Below, piece by piece: positions 38,466-47,866 of a DNA stretch of 64,000 bases. Positions within the stretch are counted from its first letter, which is position 1, and each line of letters opens with the position of its first letter. The position numbers and the translations under genes are program-made. The notes beneath the pieces are model-generated. The model did not search any database. It was not told the DNA's origin and saw only the letters and a list, made by a program, of their open reading frames with translations. The stretch is from Aliidiomarina taiwanensis. GTDB lineage: Bacteria > Pseudomonadota > Gammaproteobacteria > Enterobacterales > Alteromonadaceae. The stretch is from contig NZ_PIPQ01000002.1 of assembly GCF_003987015.1 (NCBI RefSeq), positions 372,001-436,000 of the forward strand, read 5' to 3'.

Positions 38466-39395
38466 ATGGCTGGTATTTTAGATTCCGTGAATCAGCGCAC
38501 AGACCTTGTGGGACAAAACCGACTCGAGCTTTTATTGTTTCGGCTCAATGGCCGTCAACGATTCGGCATTAACGTGTTCAAAGTACGGGAAGTGTTGCAA
38601 TGCCCTAAGCTCACCACTATGCCCCATAGTAATAAGTATATACGCGGAGTGGCACATATTCGTGGCCAAGCTATTTCCATTATCGACTTAAGCTTGGCTA
38701 CTGGAGGTCGTCCAATCCAGAACATTCACGAACACTTTGTGCTTATTACGGAATACAACCGCAGTATCCAAGGCTTCTTGGTGGACGGGGTCGAGCGCAT
38801 TATTAACCTGAACTGGGAAAATGTCATGCCGCCCCCCAAAGGAGCAGGCCGAAGTAGCTACTTAACAGCGGTAGCACAAGTCGATGACGAACTGATTGAA
38901 ATTATTGATGTGGAGAAAATCTTAGAAGAAATCTCCCCAGCCAATACGCAGGTCAGTGCCGAGTTACATGGCGCACCCGACCACCGCGACTGGTCAGACT
39001 GTACCTTACTGATTGCCGACGACTCGACCGTGGCGCGCAATCAAATTAAGCGGGCACTTACGCCCTTGAATATTCCATTAGTGACCGTCAAAGATGGGCG
39101 TGAAGCTCTCAACTGGCTAAAAGACAAAGCAGACGAAGTGGGCGATGATATTAGCCGGACGGTTCCTTTAATGGTGTCCGATATTGAAATGCCAGAAATG
39201 GACGGCTACACCCTGACAGCAGAGGTTAAAGCCGACCCGCGCTTACAAAATATGGTGATTGTTTTGCATACATCATTAAGTGGTGTGTTTAACCAAGCCA
39301 TGATCAAAAAAGTAGGGGCAGACGACTTTATTGCAAAGTTTCACCCAGACGAGCTGGCGGGTGCTGTACGCAAGTGGCTGCAAGCAGACGCTTAA
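38466..39395 (+). CDS. cheV: Chemotaxis coupling protein CheV
   Basis: CheV couples receptors to CheA through a CheW-like domain and carries a receiver domain for adaptation. From ATG 38466 (GGAG 5 bases upstream) the product is 309 aa. The CheW domain spans about residues 20-165 (FGINVFKVREVLQ, VAHIRGQAISIIDL). The receiver spans 180-305 with the acidic pair D185-D186 (LIADDSTVAR), phospho-acceptor D239 (VSDIEMPEMDGY) and a conserved Lys near 291. The frame opens upstream at 38391, but that would place the start inside the promoter. cheR follows. Confidence 0.95.
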   Translation: MAGILDSVNQRTDLVGQNRLELLLFRLNGRQRFGINVFKVREVLQCPKLTTMPHSNKYIRGVAHIRGQAISIIDLSLATGGRPIQNIHEHFVLITEYNRSIQGFLVDGVERIINLNWENVMPPPKGAGRSSYLTAVAQVDDELIEIIDVEKILEEISPANTQVSAELHGAPDHRDWSDCTLLIADDSTVARNQIKRALTPLNIPLVTVKDGREALNWLKDKADEVGDDISRTVPLMVSDIEMPEMDGYTLTAEVKADPRLQNMVIVLHTSLSGVFNQAMIKKVGADDFIAKFHPDELAGAVRKWLQADA

Positions 39396-39432
39396 GCTCA
39401 TTCTTCATATGGATAAGGTTGGTTTTTAGTTC

Positions 39433-40269
39433 GTGACAAATAGAGAGTTAGGGCGTGCAGAATACGATGCGTTCTGCCTGTTTTTAGAACAGCAAAGCGG
39501 CATTGTGCTGGGCGACAACAAGCTATATCTGGTGAAAAGTCGATTAGCTCCGCTGATGCGGCAGTTTAACATCGACTCGCTTACCGATCTTGTTTCACGG
39601 TCCATGCAAGTGCGAGAGCGTGCTTTACGCTCTGCCGTACTTGACGCCATGACAACGAATGAAACCTTGTGGTTTCGTGACACCTACCCATTTGAAGTAT
39701 TAAAAAACCAGCTATTGCCTGAACACAGGAATTTGCAACGGCCGTTACGTATTTGGTCAGCTGCTTCCTCAACAGGGCAAGAGGCCTATTCAATTGCTAT
39801 GAGTTATTTAGAGTGGCGGGCACGAAATCCAGGTGCATTACCTCATGGCATTGAAATAGTAGGGACCGATATTTCTAACCGGGTGCTCGAGCAAGCGCAA
39901 CAAGCCGAGTACGACGGACTTTCCCTCGCCCGTGGGCTGAGTGAGGAGCGTAAGCAGCGCTTTTTTGAAGCCTTGCCAAATAACCGCACTATGCGGTTAA
40001 AGGAAGAAGTGCGGTCATTGGTCAAATTCCGCCATTTAAACTTGCTCGACAGCTACACCTTGCTTGGCAAGTTCGACATTATTTATTGTCGAAATGTACT
40101 TATTTACTTCTCACCGGAAGTGAAACGGAAAATTCTTGCCCAAGTGCGTATGGCCCTTCAACCAGAAGGCTACTTACTGTTGGGTGCGTCTGAATCTATA
40201 TCGGGCCTCACGAATGACTTTCAAATGGTCCGCTGCAACCCAGGCATTGTCTACCAGCGTAAAAACTAA
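39433..40269 (+). CDS. cheR: Chemotaxis protein methyltransferase CheR
   Basis: CheR methylates glutamates of chemoreceptors using S-adenosylmethionine. The 278-aa product has the helical N-terminal domain (FCLFLEQQSGIVLGDNKLYLVKSR), TTNETLWFRD, and the SAM motif IWSAASSTGQEAYSIAM. It also has VGTDISNRVLEQA and CRNVLIYFSPEVKRKI. In the SAM loop the usual GC is replaced by AS. The start is a GTG at 39433 with only a distant AAGG. It follows cheV by 37 bases and precedes the sigma-54 promoter of flgB. Confidence 0.95.
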   Translation: MTNRELGRAEYDAFCLFLEQQSGIVLGDNKLYLVKSRLAPLMRQFNIDSLTDLVSRSMQVRERALRSAVLDAMTTNETLWFRDTYPFEVLKNQLLPEHRNLQRPLRIWSAASSTGQEAYSIAMSYLEWRARNPGALPHGIEIVGTDISNRVLEQAQQAEYDGLSLARGLSEERKQRFFEALPNNRTMRLKEEVRSLVKFRHLNLLDSYTLLGKFDIIYCRNVLIYFSPEVKRKILAQVRMALQPEGYLLLGASESISGLTNDFQMVRCNPGIVYQRKN

Positions 40270-40309
40270 ACTTCCTGCTTTCCTCTGCTAAACCCTTGCC
40301 GATAATTAA

Positions 40310-40325
40310 TGGCACATAATTTGCT
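40310..40325 (+). promoter_or_regulatory. Sigma-54 promoter for the flgBCDE operon
   Basis: TGGCAC-ATAAT-TTGCT is an almost perfect -24/-12 element (GG-N10-GC), 35 bases before the flgB ATG. It fits control by sigma-54 and a FlrC-type activator. Confidence 0.85.
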
Positions 40326-40359
40326 TTGTCTCTTGTAAGACTTTATAGGAGACAAAATT

Positions 40360-40758
40360 ATGTCGTCAATTAGCATCGAGAATGGCTTGGGCATTCATCC
40401 CTATGCGCTACTAGCCCGAGAGCGGCGCGCAGAAGTGCTTGCAAGTAATATCGCCAATGCCGACACACCCGGCTACAAAGCCCGTGATCTTGACTTCCGT
40501 GCGGCCCTTAACAGTGTGCAAAAGCGGCAAAACTTTTCCCTTGAAGCGACCAATAAAGACCACTTCAGCGTAACTCTGAAGGGGGCTGAAGGTGAAAAAT
40601 ATCGCAATGTAAATCAACCAGATACAGGTGACGGTAACACAGTGGATGTGGATGTGGAACGGAACTTGTATCTACGAAATGCATTAGAGTATCAAGCAAG
40701 CCTGACATTTTTGAATAGTCGTATTTCAGGCATGAAAAAAGCACTGAAAGGACAATAA
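40360..40758 (+). CDS. flgB: Flagellar proximal rod protein FlgB
   Basis: FlgB is a rod subunit in the basal body. The 132-aa product has the rod/hook N-terminal signature ANIANADTPGYKARDLDF and a C-terminal helix (LRNALEYQASLTFLNSRISGMKKALKGQ). TAGGAGA lies 9 bases before the ATG. First gene of the sigma-54-driven hook-basal-body operon; flgC follows after 2 bases. Confidence 0.97.
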   Translation: MSSISIENGLGIHPYALLARERRAEVLASNIANADTPGYKARDLDFRAALNSVQKRQNFSLEATNKDHFSVTLKGAEGEKYRNVNQPDTGDGNTVDVDVERNLYLRNALEYQASLTFLNSRISGMKKALKGQ

Positions 40759-40760
40759 TA

Positions 40761-41207
40761 ATGAGCCTCTATACAGTAATGGATATCGCCGGTAGTGCCA
40801 TGAGTGCACAAAACGTGCGCTTAAATACGACGGCCAGTAACTTGGCGAACGCCAACTCCGTGAGCAGCTCGTCGGGGGAAACCTACCGAGCCAGGCATCC
40901 AGTATTTGCCGCTCAGTTACAAACGGCGCTGCATGGTGGCCCAGGGCAAGCCAGTATTCAGCAAAATGCCGGCATGGGCGTGAAAGTGTTAGGCATTGTC
41001 GAAAGCGACAAGCCGCTGGTCATGGAATACGCACCAAACCACCCCATGGCCGATGACAATGGCTACATTTACAAGCCCAATGTCAATGTTATGGAAGAAA
41101 TGGCCAATATGATGTCGGCTTCACGCTCGTACCAAACCAACGTGCAACTGGCCGACACCAGTAAACAGTTACTAAGCCGAACCTTGCGTATGGGGCAAGG
41201 TACTTAA
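40761..41207 (+). CDS. flgC: Flagellar proximal rod protein FlgC
   Basis: FlgC is a proximal rod subunit. The 148-aa product has the N-terminal SAMSAQNVRLNTTASNLANANSV motif of the family. It also has MEYAPNHPMADDNGYIYKPNVN, diagnostic for FlgC, and the rod-type C-terminal helix (MEEMANMMSASRSYQTNVQL). AAAGGA is 9 bases upstream of the ATG. Confidence 0.97.
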   Translation: MSLYTVMDIAGSAMSAQNVRLNTTASNLANANSVSSSSGETYRARHPVFAAQLQTALHGGPGQASIQQNAGMGVKVLGIVESDKPLVMEYAPNHPMADDNGYIYKPNVNVMEEMANMMSASRSYQTNVQLADTSKQLLSRTLRMGQGT

Positions 41208-41229
41208 TGATTAAGCGGGAGAGTTTCCG

Positions 41230-41916
41230 ATGGAACATGTAACCAACTCACTTACAGAACAACTGTATTGGGGTGATAAAAAGCAAGTCGGCAAGGATCA
41301 AGGCGACGGCAAGTTAGGGCAGGAAGACTTTTTCCGCTTACTGACCCAGCAAATGAGTATGCAAGATCCCACCAAGCCCATGGACAACGATCAAATGATC
41401 GCACAGATGACCAACTTCACCATGGCGGAAGGTATCAGCGACTTGTCAAATGAATTTAAGCAGTTTGCTGCCAATATGACGTCGAACCAAGCTTTGCAGG
41501 CTTCGTCCATGGTGGGGCAAAAGGTACTTATCCCATCGGATGTTTCCTACTTTAACGGCACACGACCTGTCGACGGCATTGTGTCGTTGCCACAAAGTGG
41601 CGACAACGTGCAAGTACGAATAAAAAATGAAGCGGGCGAAATTGTCCACACCATTGACATGGGAACCCTACCGCAAGGCCAACATAACTTTAGTTGGGAC
41701 GGCACGCTTGCCGATGGCAGTAAAGCGCCAAACGGTGACTATGTTATTGAAGCCACCGGTAGCATGGGTACACAAACTGAAGCCTTACCGGCACTTACCT
41801 ATGGCTTTGTGGAAAGTGTCAGTATGGGCGGACAGGGCGGTATTGTACTGAACCTTGAATCGATTGGCCGCGTCGACTTACGCGACGTTATTCAAATTAC
41901 GAGCGGCGGCGCTTAA
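41230..41916 (+). CDS. flgD: Hook-capping protein FlgD
   Basis: FlgD caps the growing hook and is then replaced. The 228-aa product has the FlgD N-terminal motif (LGQEDFFRLLTQQMSMQDPTKPMDN), then a MAEGISDLSNEF helix. The C-terminal Tudor/Fn-like region contains the FLGD_Ig-type FSWDGTLADGSKAPNGDYVIEA and ends LRDVIQITSGGA. Cytoplasmic until exported through the flagellar type III system. Confidence 0.96.
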   Translation: MEHVTNSLTEQLYWGDKKQVGKDQGDGKLGQEDFFRLLTQQMSMQDPTKPMDNDQMIAQMTNFTMAEGISDLSNEFKQFAANMTSNQALQASSMVGQKVLIPSDVSYFNGTRPVDGIVSLPQSGDNVQVRIKNEAGEIVHTIDMGTLPQGQHNFSWDGTLADGSKAPNGDYVIEATGSMGTQTEALPALTYGFVESVSMGGQGGIVLNLESIGRVDLRDVIQITSGGA

Positions 41917-41948
41917 GCCCCGTAAACGACTACAACAAGAGGTGACTT

Positions 41949-43280
41949 ATGTCTTTTAATATTGCACTAAGTGGCTTAGCAGCGTCGCAAAAAGATCTCG
42001 ATGTGACAGCCAACAATATAGCCAACGTAAAAACCACAGGGTTTAAGCAGTCCCGGGTTGAATTTGCCGATGTGTATGCATCTTCTATTTTCTCCAACAA
42101 CCGCACTAAAACCGGTGACGGTGCGCTTACCTCTATGGTGGCCCAGCAGTTTTCACAAGGTACTCTCGACTTTACTGAGAACTCCTTGGATATGGCCATT
42201 AAAGGCGGTGGCTTCTTCACCACAGCACCTTCTATTGGCTCGCAAGACTTGTCGTATACCCGGGCGGGTAACTTCAAGTTAAACCGTCAAAACTTTATTG
42301 TCGACAATGAAGGAAACTACTTACAGTCGTTCCCAGTCGACCGTAACTCGGGTACTACGTCGTCGGTGGCGCTTAGCACCATGCAACCTATTCGTATTCC
42401 AGATGTAGCGGGTGCACCTAGCCCAACCAGCAACGTGTTTGCGTCTTTTAACGTGGATGCGCGCGTAACGCCAATTATTGAAACAGCACCGGGTGCGTCA
42501 AACTTTGACCCAGCATCCCCGTCCACTTACCATTCGTCTACATCCACGACCGTGTACGACTCGTTAGGTGAATCACACATTGTAAATATGTACTTTGTAA
42601 AACGTGCGCCAAATGAATGGGACATGTACGCCACCTTTGATGGTCAAGAAGTGAGTTTGAACACAGCAAACGCAGGGGCTACAAGTGCTGCGGGTTCAAC
42701 CAGTACGCGTGTCACCTTCGACGCCAGTGGTAACCCAAACGTGGTGGCGCCCAACTTAACCTTCCCACCCGTCGACTTCAGTTTAACGCCAGCCTTGTTA
42801 GGGAATGGTGCGGACGCAACACAGAATATCCAGTTGAACTTCCAAAATGAAGCGGGTACCAATATCCCAACCCAATATGCGTCAAACTTTGAAATTACCA
42901 ACTTAAACCAAGACGGTACAACCGTTGGTCGGTTAACGCGGGTCGAAGTGGACTCGTCGGGCTTAGTGGCGGCGTCTTATTCGAATGGCGACACTCAGTT
43001 CCTAGGCCGCGTTGCCTTAGTCAGCTTTGCCAATGAACAGGGCTTGCAGCAAGTAGGCAGCACCCAATGGCAGCAAACCATTGACTCCGGTGAAGCCATT
43101 GCCGGCGAAGCAAACAGTGGTGTGTTCGGTGCTATCGAGTCGTCAGCTCTTGAAAACTCGAACGTGAACCTCACCCAAGAGTTGGTGGACATGATAGTGG
43201 CGCAGAAAAACTTCCAAGCAAACTCCCGAGCGCTGGAAGTGAACTCGACATTACAACAAACAATTCTACAGGTTCGATAA
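41949..43280 (+). CDS. flgE: Flagellar hook protein FlgE
   Basis: FlgE forms the flexible hook. The 443-aa product has the N-terminal ALSGLAASQKDLDVTANNIANVKTTGFKQ motif, the internal AIKGGGFF and YTRAGNF strands and a Ser/Thr/Ala-rich variable middle. The C-terminus ALENSNVNLTQELVDMIVAQKNFQANSRALE is shared with rod and hook proteins. AAGAGGTGA precedes the ATG. A strong terminator follows, ending this sub-operon. Confidence 0.97.
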   Translation: MSFNIALSGLAASQKDLDVTANNIANVKTTGFKQSRVEFADVYASSIFSNNRTKTGDGALTSMVAQQFSQGTLDFTENSLDMAIKGGGFFTTAPSIGSQDLSYTRAGNFKLNRQNFIVDNEGNYLQSFPVDRNSGTTSSVALSTMQPIRIPDVAGAPSPTSNVFASFNVDARVTPIIETAPGASNFDPASPSTYHSSTSTTVYDSLGESHIVNMYFVKRAPNEWDMYATFDGQEVSLNTANAGATSAAGSTSTRVTFDASGNPNVVAPNLTFPPVDFSLTPALLGNGADATQNIQLNFQNEAGTNIPTQYASNFEITNLNQDGTTVGRLTRVEVDSSGLVAASYSNGDTQFLGRVALVSFANEQGLQQVGSTQWQQTIDSGEAIAGEANSGVFGAIESSALENSNVNLTQELVDMIVAQKNFQANSRALEVNSTLQQTILQVR

Positions 43281-43301
43281 CCCCTGCGGGTTTGTGACTT
43301 G

Positions 43302-43327
43302 GCGCGGCTTCGGTCGCGCTTTTTTTT
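43302..43327 (+). terminator. Rho-independent terminator after flgE
   Basis: GCGCGGC and GTCGCGC form a 7-bp stem closed by a stable TTCG tetraloop and followed by eight Ts (43320-43327). It ends flgBCDE transcripts before the separate flgF promoter. Confidence 0.92.
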
Positions 43328-43362
43328 ACCTTCTTACCCTTCACCGTTCACTTTTCAAGCTT

Positions 43363-43378
43363 TGGCATACTTCATGCA
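43363..43378 (+). promoter_or_regulatory. Sigma-54 promoter for the flgF operon
   Basis: TGGCATACTTCATGCA has GG at 43364-43365 and GC at 43376-43377 with exactly 10 bases between. It lies 53 bases before flgF, just after the flgE terminator, so flgFGHIJ has its own sigma-54 start. Confidence 0.75.
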
Positions 43379-43430
43379 TTAGTTCAGGTAGAGATCCTGT
43401 ATGTGACAATTTTTTGTCGAGGAGCAAAGC

Positions 43431-44174
43431 ATGGATAATTTACTGTTTATTGCTATGAGCGGCGCGAAAGAAAGCATGAACGCCATGGCGGTACGGGCAA
43501 ATAACTTGGCGAACGCCAATACCACGGGCTTTAAAGCCGACCTGCAGCAGGCGCGCGCCATGCAAGCCTATAACGAAGGTTTGCCAACGCGCGTGTTTGC
43601 CATGACGGAAACACCGGGGCAAAACTATGCCGATGGGGCTTTCCGCACGACAGGTCGCGACCTAGACGTTGCCGTGCGCGGCCCAGGTTGGATAGCGGTT
43701 ACCGATGCGGATGGCAACGAAGCTTACACTCGCAATGGTAACTTACAAATGGACGCAAACGGTATGTTGCAAACCAGCAGTGGGCAGCCGGTGCTGGGCA
43801 ATAACGGACCCATTTTCTTACCCGTTCCCATTACTAATATGTTTATCGGTGCAGATGGCACCGTGTCGGTCCGTCCTGAAGGAGCCCAAGCGAATGTGAT
43901 TGAAACCGTCGACCGCATCAAGCTTGTGAACCCTGTGAACCGTGACATGACACGTCGCGAAGACGGTTTATTCCGTATGAAAGACAACAGCTTAGCGCCA
44001 ATCGACGGATTAGTGCGTATTGAGCAGGGGGCCTTAGAAGGCAGCAACGTGAACCCTGTGGAAGAAATGACGCAAATGATTGCCCTACAACGCAATTATG
44101 AAATGAACGTGAAAATGATGAAGACAGCGCAAGAAAACGATCAGCGCTCAGAACGCTTATTAAGCATTGTTTAA
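43431..44174 (+). CDS. flgF: Flagellar proximal rod protein FlgF
   Basis: FlgF is a rod subunit. The 247-aa product has the N-terminal MDNLLFIAMSGAKESMNAMAV region with ANNLANANTTGFKADL, the DVAVRGPGWIAV strand and YTRNGNLQMDANGML. The C-terminus ALEGSNVNPVEEMTQMIALQRNYEMNVKMM follows. GAGGAG is 6 bases before the ATG. flgG follows after 36 bases. Confidence 0.96.
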   Translation: MDNLLFIAMSGAKESMNAMAVRANNLANANTTGFKADLQQARAMQAYNEGLPTRVFAMTETPGQNYADGAFRTTGRDLDVAVRGPGWIAVTDADGNEAYTRNGNLQMDANGMLQTSSGQPVLGNNGPIFLPVPITNMFIGADGTVSVRPEGAQANVIETVDRIKLVNPVNRDMTRREDGLFRMKDNSLAPIDGLVRIEQGALEGSNVNPVEEMTQMIALQRNYEMNVKMMKTAQENDQRSERLLSIV

Positions 44175-44210
44175 TAAAACACCATCAACACACAGTGAAT
44201 GAGGTGATGT

Positions 44211-44999
44211 ATGCATCCCGCTCTATGGATAAGTAAAACCGGCCTTGACGCCCAGCAACGCGACATTGCGGTGACGTCGAACAACTTAGCAAACGCCAGC
44301 ACCATTGGCTTTAAAAAAAGCCGAGCTATTTTTGAAGACTTGCTGTACCAAAACATTAACCAACCAGGTGGCCAGTCAACGCAAGAAACGGAATTGCCTT
44401 CTGGGTTAATGCTAGGGGCAGGTACGCGTGTGGTCGCGACCCAAAAGAACTTTTCGCAGGGTAACTTAATTACCACAGAAAACTCCCTAGACATCATGAT
44501 CAGCGGGAAAGGCTTTTTCGAAATACTTATGCCCGACGGCTCTGTTTCCTATACCCGAAACGGACAATTCACCCTAGACCGCGACGGCCAAATTGTTACA
44601 CCTGGGGCAGGTCATCCTTTGCAGCCAGCCATTAACATACCTGATGACGCCTTGTCGGTGACGGTCAGTCAAGACGGTGAAGTGGCCGTGACCATGCCAG
44701 GTCAAGCGGGCAACCAAGTGGTGGGGCAAATTAACTTAGCTTCCTTTATTAACCCAGCGGGCCTTGAACCTATTGGCGAAAACTTATTTAAGGAAAGTGC
44801 CTCGAGCGGAGCGCCATTACAAGGTATTCCAGGGGTTGATGGCATGGGGAGTTTGCACCAAGGGGCTTTAGAAACCTCGAACGTGAATGTAACCGAAGAA
44901 TTGGTGAACCTGATTGAGTCGCAACGGGTGTATGAAATGAACTCGAAGGTTATTTCGTCCGTCGACCAAATGCTTGGTTTTGCCATTCAGCAACTTTAA
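44211..44999 (+). CDS. flgG: Flagellar distal rod protein FlgG
   Basis: FlgG is the main distal rod subunit, whose length defines the drive shaft through the LP ring. The 262-aa product is typical in size and starts MHPALWISKTGLDAQQRDIAV. It has the NNLANASTIGFKKSRAIFEDLLYQ region specific to FlgG and a C-terminal EELVNLIESQRVYEMNSKVIS helix. TGAGGTGATGT lies upstream of the ATG. Confidence 0.97.
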   Translation: MHPALWISKTGLDAQQRDIAVTSNNLANASTIGFKKSRAIFEDLLYQNINQPGGQSTQETELPSGLMLGAGTRVVATQKNFSQGNLITTENSLDIMISGKGFFEILMPDGSVSYTRNGQFTLDRDGQIVTPGAGHPLQPAINIPDDALSVTVSQDGEVAVTMPGQAGNQVVGQINLASFINPAGLEPIGENLFKESASSGAPLQGIPGVDGMGSLHQGALETSNVNVTEELVNLIESQRVYEMNSKVISSVDQMLGFAIQQL

Positions 45000-45013
45000 G
45001 TTGGGGTAACCTT

Positions 45014-45697
45014 ATGCGTACTTTAAAACACGGCGTGTCTTTTGTTCTCGCACTGAGCTTAACAGCATGCGCGGCACAGCCTGCGCCACGGCCCGTGCCA
45101 GACGACCCTTATTACGCCCCGGCCATACCCGAACAACCCACACAGCAAGCAACCCCAAATGGTTCCTTGTTTAATGGTGAAATTAACGGTTTGTATTCGG
45201 ATATTCGGGCGCGCAGCTTAGGTGACATCATTACTGTACGCTTACAAGAAAATACCTCGGCCTCGAAAAGTGCTACCACAGGGACTTCCCGAGGCACCAG
45301 TGTTAACTTGCCCACACCCACGGTGCTGGGGCGCGACTTAAGTTTCCGAGGCTACTCCTTGTCGGCAAACTTAGAAGGCAGCACCGAGTTTTCTGGCGAT
45401 GCCTCGGCCGACCAAAGCAACCGATTAAGTGGTGAAATCAGCGTAACAGTTATACGTGTGTTACCGAACGGCAACCTCATTGTTCGGGGTGAGAAATGGT
45501 TAACCCTTAATAACGGCGAAGAATATGTACGTTTAACTGGCATGATCCGACCGCGGGATGTCTCTTCTGACAACACGGTGTTGTCGAACCGAGTAGCGAA
45601 CGCACGCATTGAGTATTCAGGTACGGGCAGCTTGGCGGATACCCAACGCCAAGGCTGGCTGACGCGATTCTTTAACGGCCCTATTTGGCCTTTCTAA
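45014..45697 (+). CDS. flgH: Flagellar L-ring lipoprotein FlgH
   Basis: FlgH forms the L ring in the outer membrane. The 227-aa product has a lipoprotein signal ending LTAC (Cys19) and a Pro-rich linker. The FlgH core shows [25 protein letters not shown], the N/T-rich [13 protein letters not shown], and the C-terminal [16 protein letters not shown] and [14 protein letters not shown]. flgI begins 20 bases after its stop. Confidence 0.97.
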   Translation: MRTLKHGVSFVLALSLTACAAQPAPRPVPDDPYYAPAIPEQPTQQATPNGSLFNGEINGLYSDIRARSLGDIITVRLQENTSASKSATTGTSRGTSVNLPTPTVLGRDLSFRGYSLSANLEGSTEFSGDASADQSNRLSGEISVTVIRVLPNGNLIVRGEKWLTLNNGEEYVRLTGMIRPRDVSSDNTVLSNRVANARIEYSGTGSLADTQRQGWLTRFFNGPIWPF

Positions 45698-45717
45698 GAG
45701 CCGCAAAGGAGAGAAAG

Positions 45718-46824
45718 ATGAAAAGCAAACTGATTGGACTCCTAGGTGTTCTGGTACTGTTGTCGGCTTGGTCGATCCCGGTGGCAGAAGCACAGCGAAT
45801 TAAAGATGTGGCTTCGGTAGCGGGCATTCGCTCGAACCAGTTAATTGGTTACGGTCTAGTGGTGGGCTTGCCAGGAACAGGTGAACGTACACCTTTTACC
45901 GACCAAACCTTCCGCACCATGTTGGGTAATTTTGGTATTAACTTACCCGACAACCAACGCCCCCAAATTAATAACGTGGCGGCGGTTGCTGTGCATGCAG
46001 AACTCCCCGCCTTTGCTAAGCCGGGGCAACAAATAGATGTGACCGTCAGTTCAGTCGGCGACGCCAAAAGCCTGGTGGGCGGCACCTTAATGCAAACCTA
46101 CTTACGCGGTGCCGACGGTGAAATTTATGCCGTTGCACAAGGCAGCTTAGCTGTAGGCGGGTTAGGCGCTGAAGGGCAAGACGGCTCTAGCATTGTTATT
46201 AATACACCCACCGTAGGCCGTATTCCCAATGGTGCTATGGTCGAACGAGAAGTAGAAACCGGCTTTGCTCACAGTGAATTTATTACTTTCCTTCTAAACC
46301 GTCCGGACTTCACGACGGCGCGCCATATGGCGGAAGCCATTAATAACTTAATTGGCCCAGGCTCTGCCGTGCCAGTAGACGCCGCGTCCGTGCGAGTCAT
46401 TGCGCCCCGCGACCCGGGCCAACGGGTTAGTTACTTATCCACGCTGGAAAATATTCACGTACAGCAAGGGCAAGCAGCGGCACGCATTATTATTAATAGC
46501 CGTACCGGCACTATTGTGGTCGGGCAAAATGTGCGCTTGCATCCGGCGGCAGTGGCCCACGGAAACTTGCAGGTCACCATTTCTGAAAACTTTAATGTGT
46601 CTCAACCAAACCCTTTTGGTGAAGGCGAAACTGTGGTGACCCCAGACTCTGGTATTGAAGTGCGGCAAGAGAATGCACGCATGTTCCATTTTGACCCAGG
46701 CGTGTCCATGAACGACTTGATTAACGCGATTAATCAAATTGGGGCAGGCCCCGGTGACATTATCGCGGTACTCGAAGCGCTAAAACATGCGGGTGCTATC
46801 GACGGCGAGCTCGTCATTATTTAA
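45718..46824 (+). CDS. flgI: Flagellar P-ring protein FlgI
   Basis: FlgI forms the P ring in the peptidoglycan layer. The 368-aa product has a 25-residue signal peptide ([11 protein letters not shown]), then [23 protein letters not shown], the family hallmark, and a C-terminal [29 protein letters not shown] 45718 has AAAGGAGAG just upstream; the open frame back to 45685 overlaps flgH and is not used. flgJ follows after 31 bases. Confidence 0.97.
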   Translation: MKSKLIGLLGVLVLLSAWSIPVAEAQRIKDVASVAGIRSNQLIGYGLVVGLPGTGERTPFTDQTFRTMLGNFGINLPDNQRPQINNVAAVAVHAELPAFAKPGQQIDVTVSSVGDAKSLVGGTLMQTYLRGADGEIYAVAQGSLAVGGLGAEGQDGSSIVINTPTVGRIPNGAMVEREVETGFAHSEFITFLLNRPDFTTARHMAEAINNLIGPGSAVPVDAASVRVIAPRDPGQRVSYLSTLENIHVQQGQAAARIIINSRTGTIVVGQNVRLHPAAVAHGNLQVTISENFNVSQPNPFGEGETVVTPDSGIEVRQENARMFHFDPGVSMNDLINAINQIGAGPGDIIAVLEALKHAGAIDGELVII

Positions 46825-46855
46825 CTGGGTAGGCAATAGCAACGAAGGGAAGGCC

Positions 46856-47854
46856 ATGGACAATAACTACGGACATCAAATGCTGCAGCATGCACAGTCA
46901 ACGTCTGTGTTGGACTTGCAGTCGCTGGACGCACTACGTCGTCAGGGGATGCAAGGGAAAGAAGCGGAGCAAAAAGCCCTACGCCAAGCGGCCGAGCATT
47001 TTGAGTCTATTTTTATGAGCCAACTATTGTCGAGCATGCGTAAAGCCAACGAAATCTTTGGTGCCGACAATCCGTTGAATACCCAGTACACCAAGTTTTA
47101 TGAAGACATGCACGACCAACAGCTTAGCTCGGAATTAGCGAAAAACGGCAGCTTAGGTTTGGCGGACTTGATTGTGCAGCAATTAAGTCCTGCGGGGACG
47201 TCGAATTATACGCCGGCCAGTTTATTGCCGGTTGCGAACTTAGACACCAGCATGGCGCAGCGCGGCATTCGTGTGGTGCGCGAAGAAACACCAAAGGAAC
47301 AAGCACCCGCTGGCATTCTTGAACGCATCCCAGCCCTTCGTATGGCCACGGACGATCAGGACTGGCGCCCAGCTAGCCCATTAGAGTTTTTACAACGGTT
47401 GGCACCTTATGCGCAGAAAGCAGCAGAGCAAGCCAGTGTGTCACCTGCCACAGTGCTTGCACAAGCCGCTCTTGAAACCGGTTGGGGGCAGCATGTTATT
47501 CGTACACCAGAAGGGCAATCTAGTAATAATGTTTTCAACATTAAGGCCGATACAAGATGGACAGGGGCCACAGTAAGTACGCAAACTCACGAGTTTGAAG
47601 ACGGTCAGCGCAAGCAAGAGCAGGCTCACTTCAGGGCTTATCGTTCGGTGGCAGAAAGCTTCCATGACTATGTAAGCTTTTTGCAGTCAAATCCGCGCTA
47701 TCAGCAGGCGTTAGAGGTAGGTCGCGACGCCATCCAGTTTGCGGAGCAACTTCAGCAAGCTGGCTATGCAACAGACCCTGAATACGCAAACAAACTAAAA
47801 CGTATTTTAAGTGGTGACGCTATGCAAGCAATACGTCAACAGTTTGGGTTTTAA
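46856..47854 (+). CDS. flgJ: FlgJ, rod cap and peptidoglycan hydrolase
   Basis: FlgJ caps the rod and cuts peptidoglycan so the rod can pass. The 332-aa product is the two-domain form. The N-terminal rod-binding part has AAEHFESIFMSQLLSSMRKAN. The C-terminal glucosaminidase domain has its catalytic Glu near residue 207 (AALETGWG) and NNVFNIKAD. GAAGGGAAGG precedes ATG 46856. A near-consensus sigma-28 promoter lies inside the gene (47527-47553) and may serve flgKL. Confidence 0.95.
   Translation: MDNNYGHQMLQHAQSTSVLDLQSLDALRRQGMQGKEAEQKALRQAAEHFESIFMSQLLSSMRKANEIFGADNPLNTQYTKFYEDMHDQQLSSELAKNGSLGLADLIVQQLSPAGTSNYTPASLLPVANLDTSMAQRGIRVVREETPKEQAPAGILERIPALRMATDDQDWRPASPLEFLQRLAPYAQKAAEQASVSPATVLAQAALETGWGQHVIRTPEGQSSNNVFNIKADTRWTGATVSTQTHEFEDGQRKQEQAHFRAYRSVAESFHDYVSFLQSNPRYQQALEVGRDAIQFAEQLQQAGYATDPEYANKLKRILSGDAMQAIRQQFGF
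47527..47553 (+). promoter_or_regulatory. Possible internal sigma-28 promoter for flgKL
   Basis: TAATGTTT (47527-47534), 11 bases, GCCGATAC (47546-47553) match FliA consensus at 7 of 8 positions in each element. It is inside flgJ, 313 bases before flgK. The same bases encode the conserved NVFNIKAD motif, so the match could be accidental. Confidence 0.4.
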
Positions 47855-47866
47855 TAAGGTGACTTT

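Noticed and set aside
40298-40305. GCCGATAA, a perfect sigma-28 -10 upstream of flgB
   Set aside because: Nothing like TAAAGTTT lies 11 bases upstream, and a near-perfect sigma-54 promoter follows at 40310.
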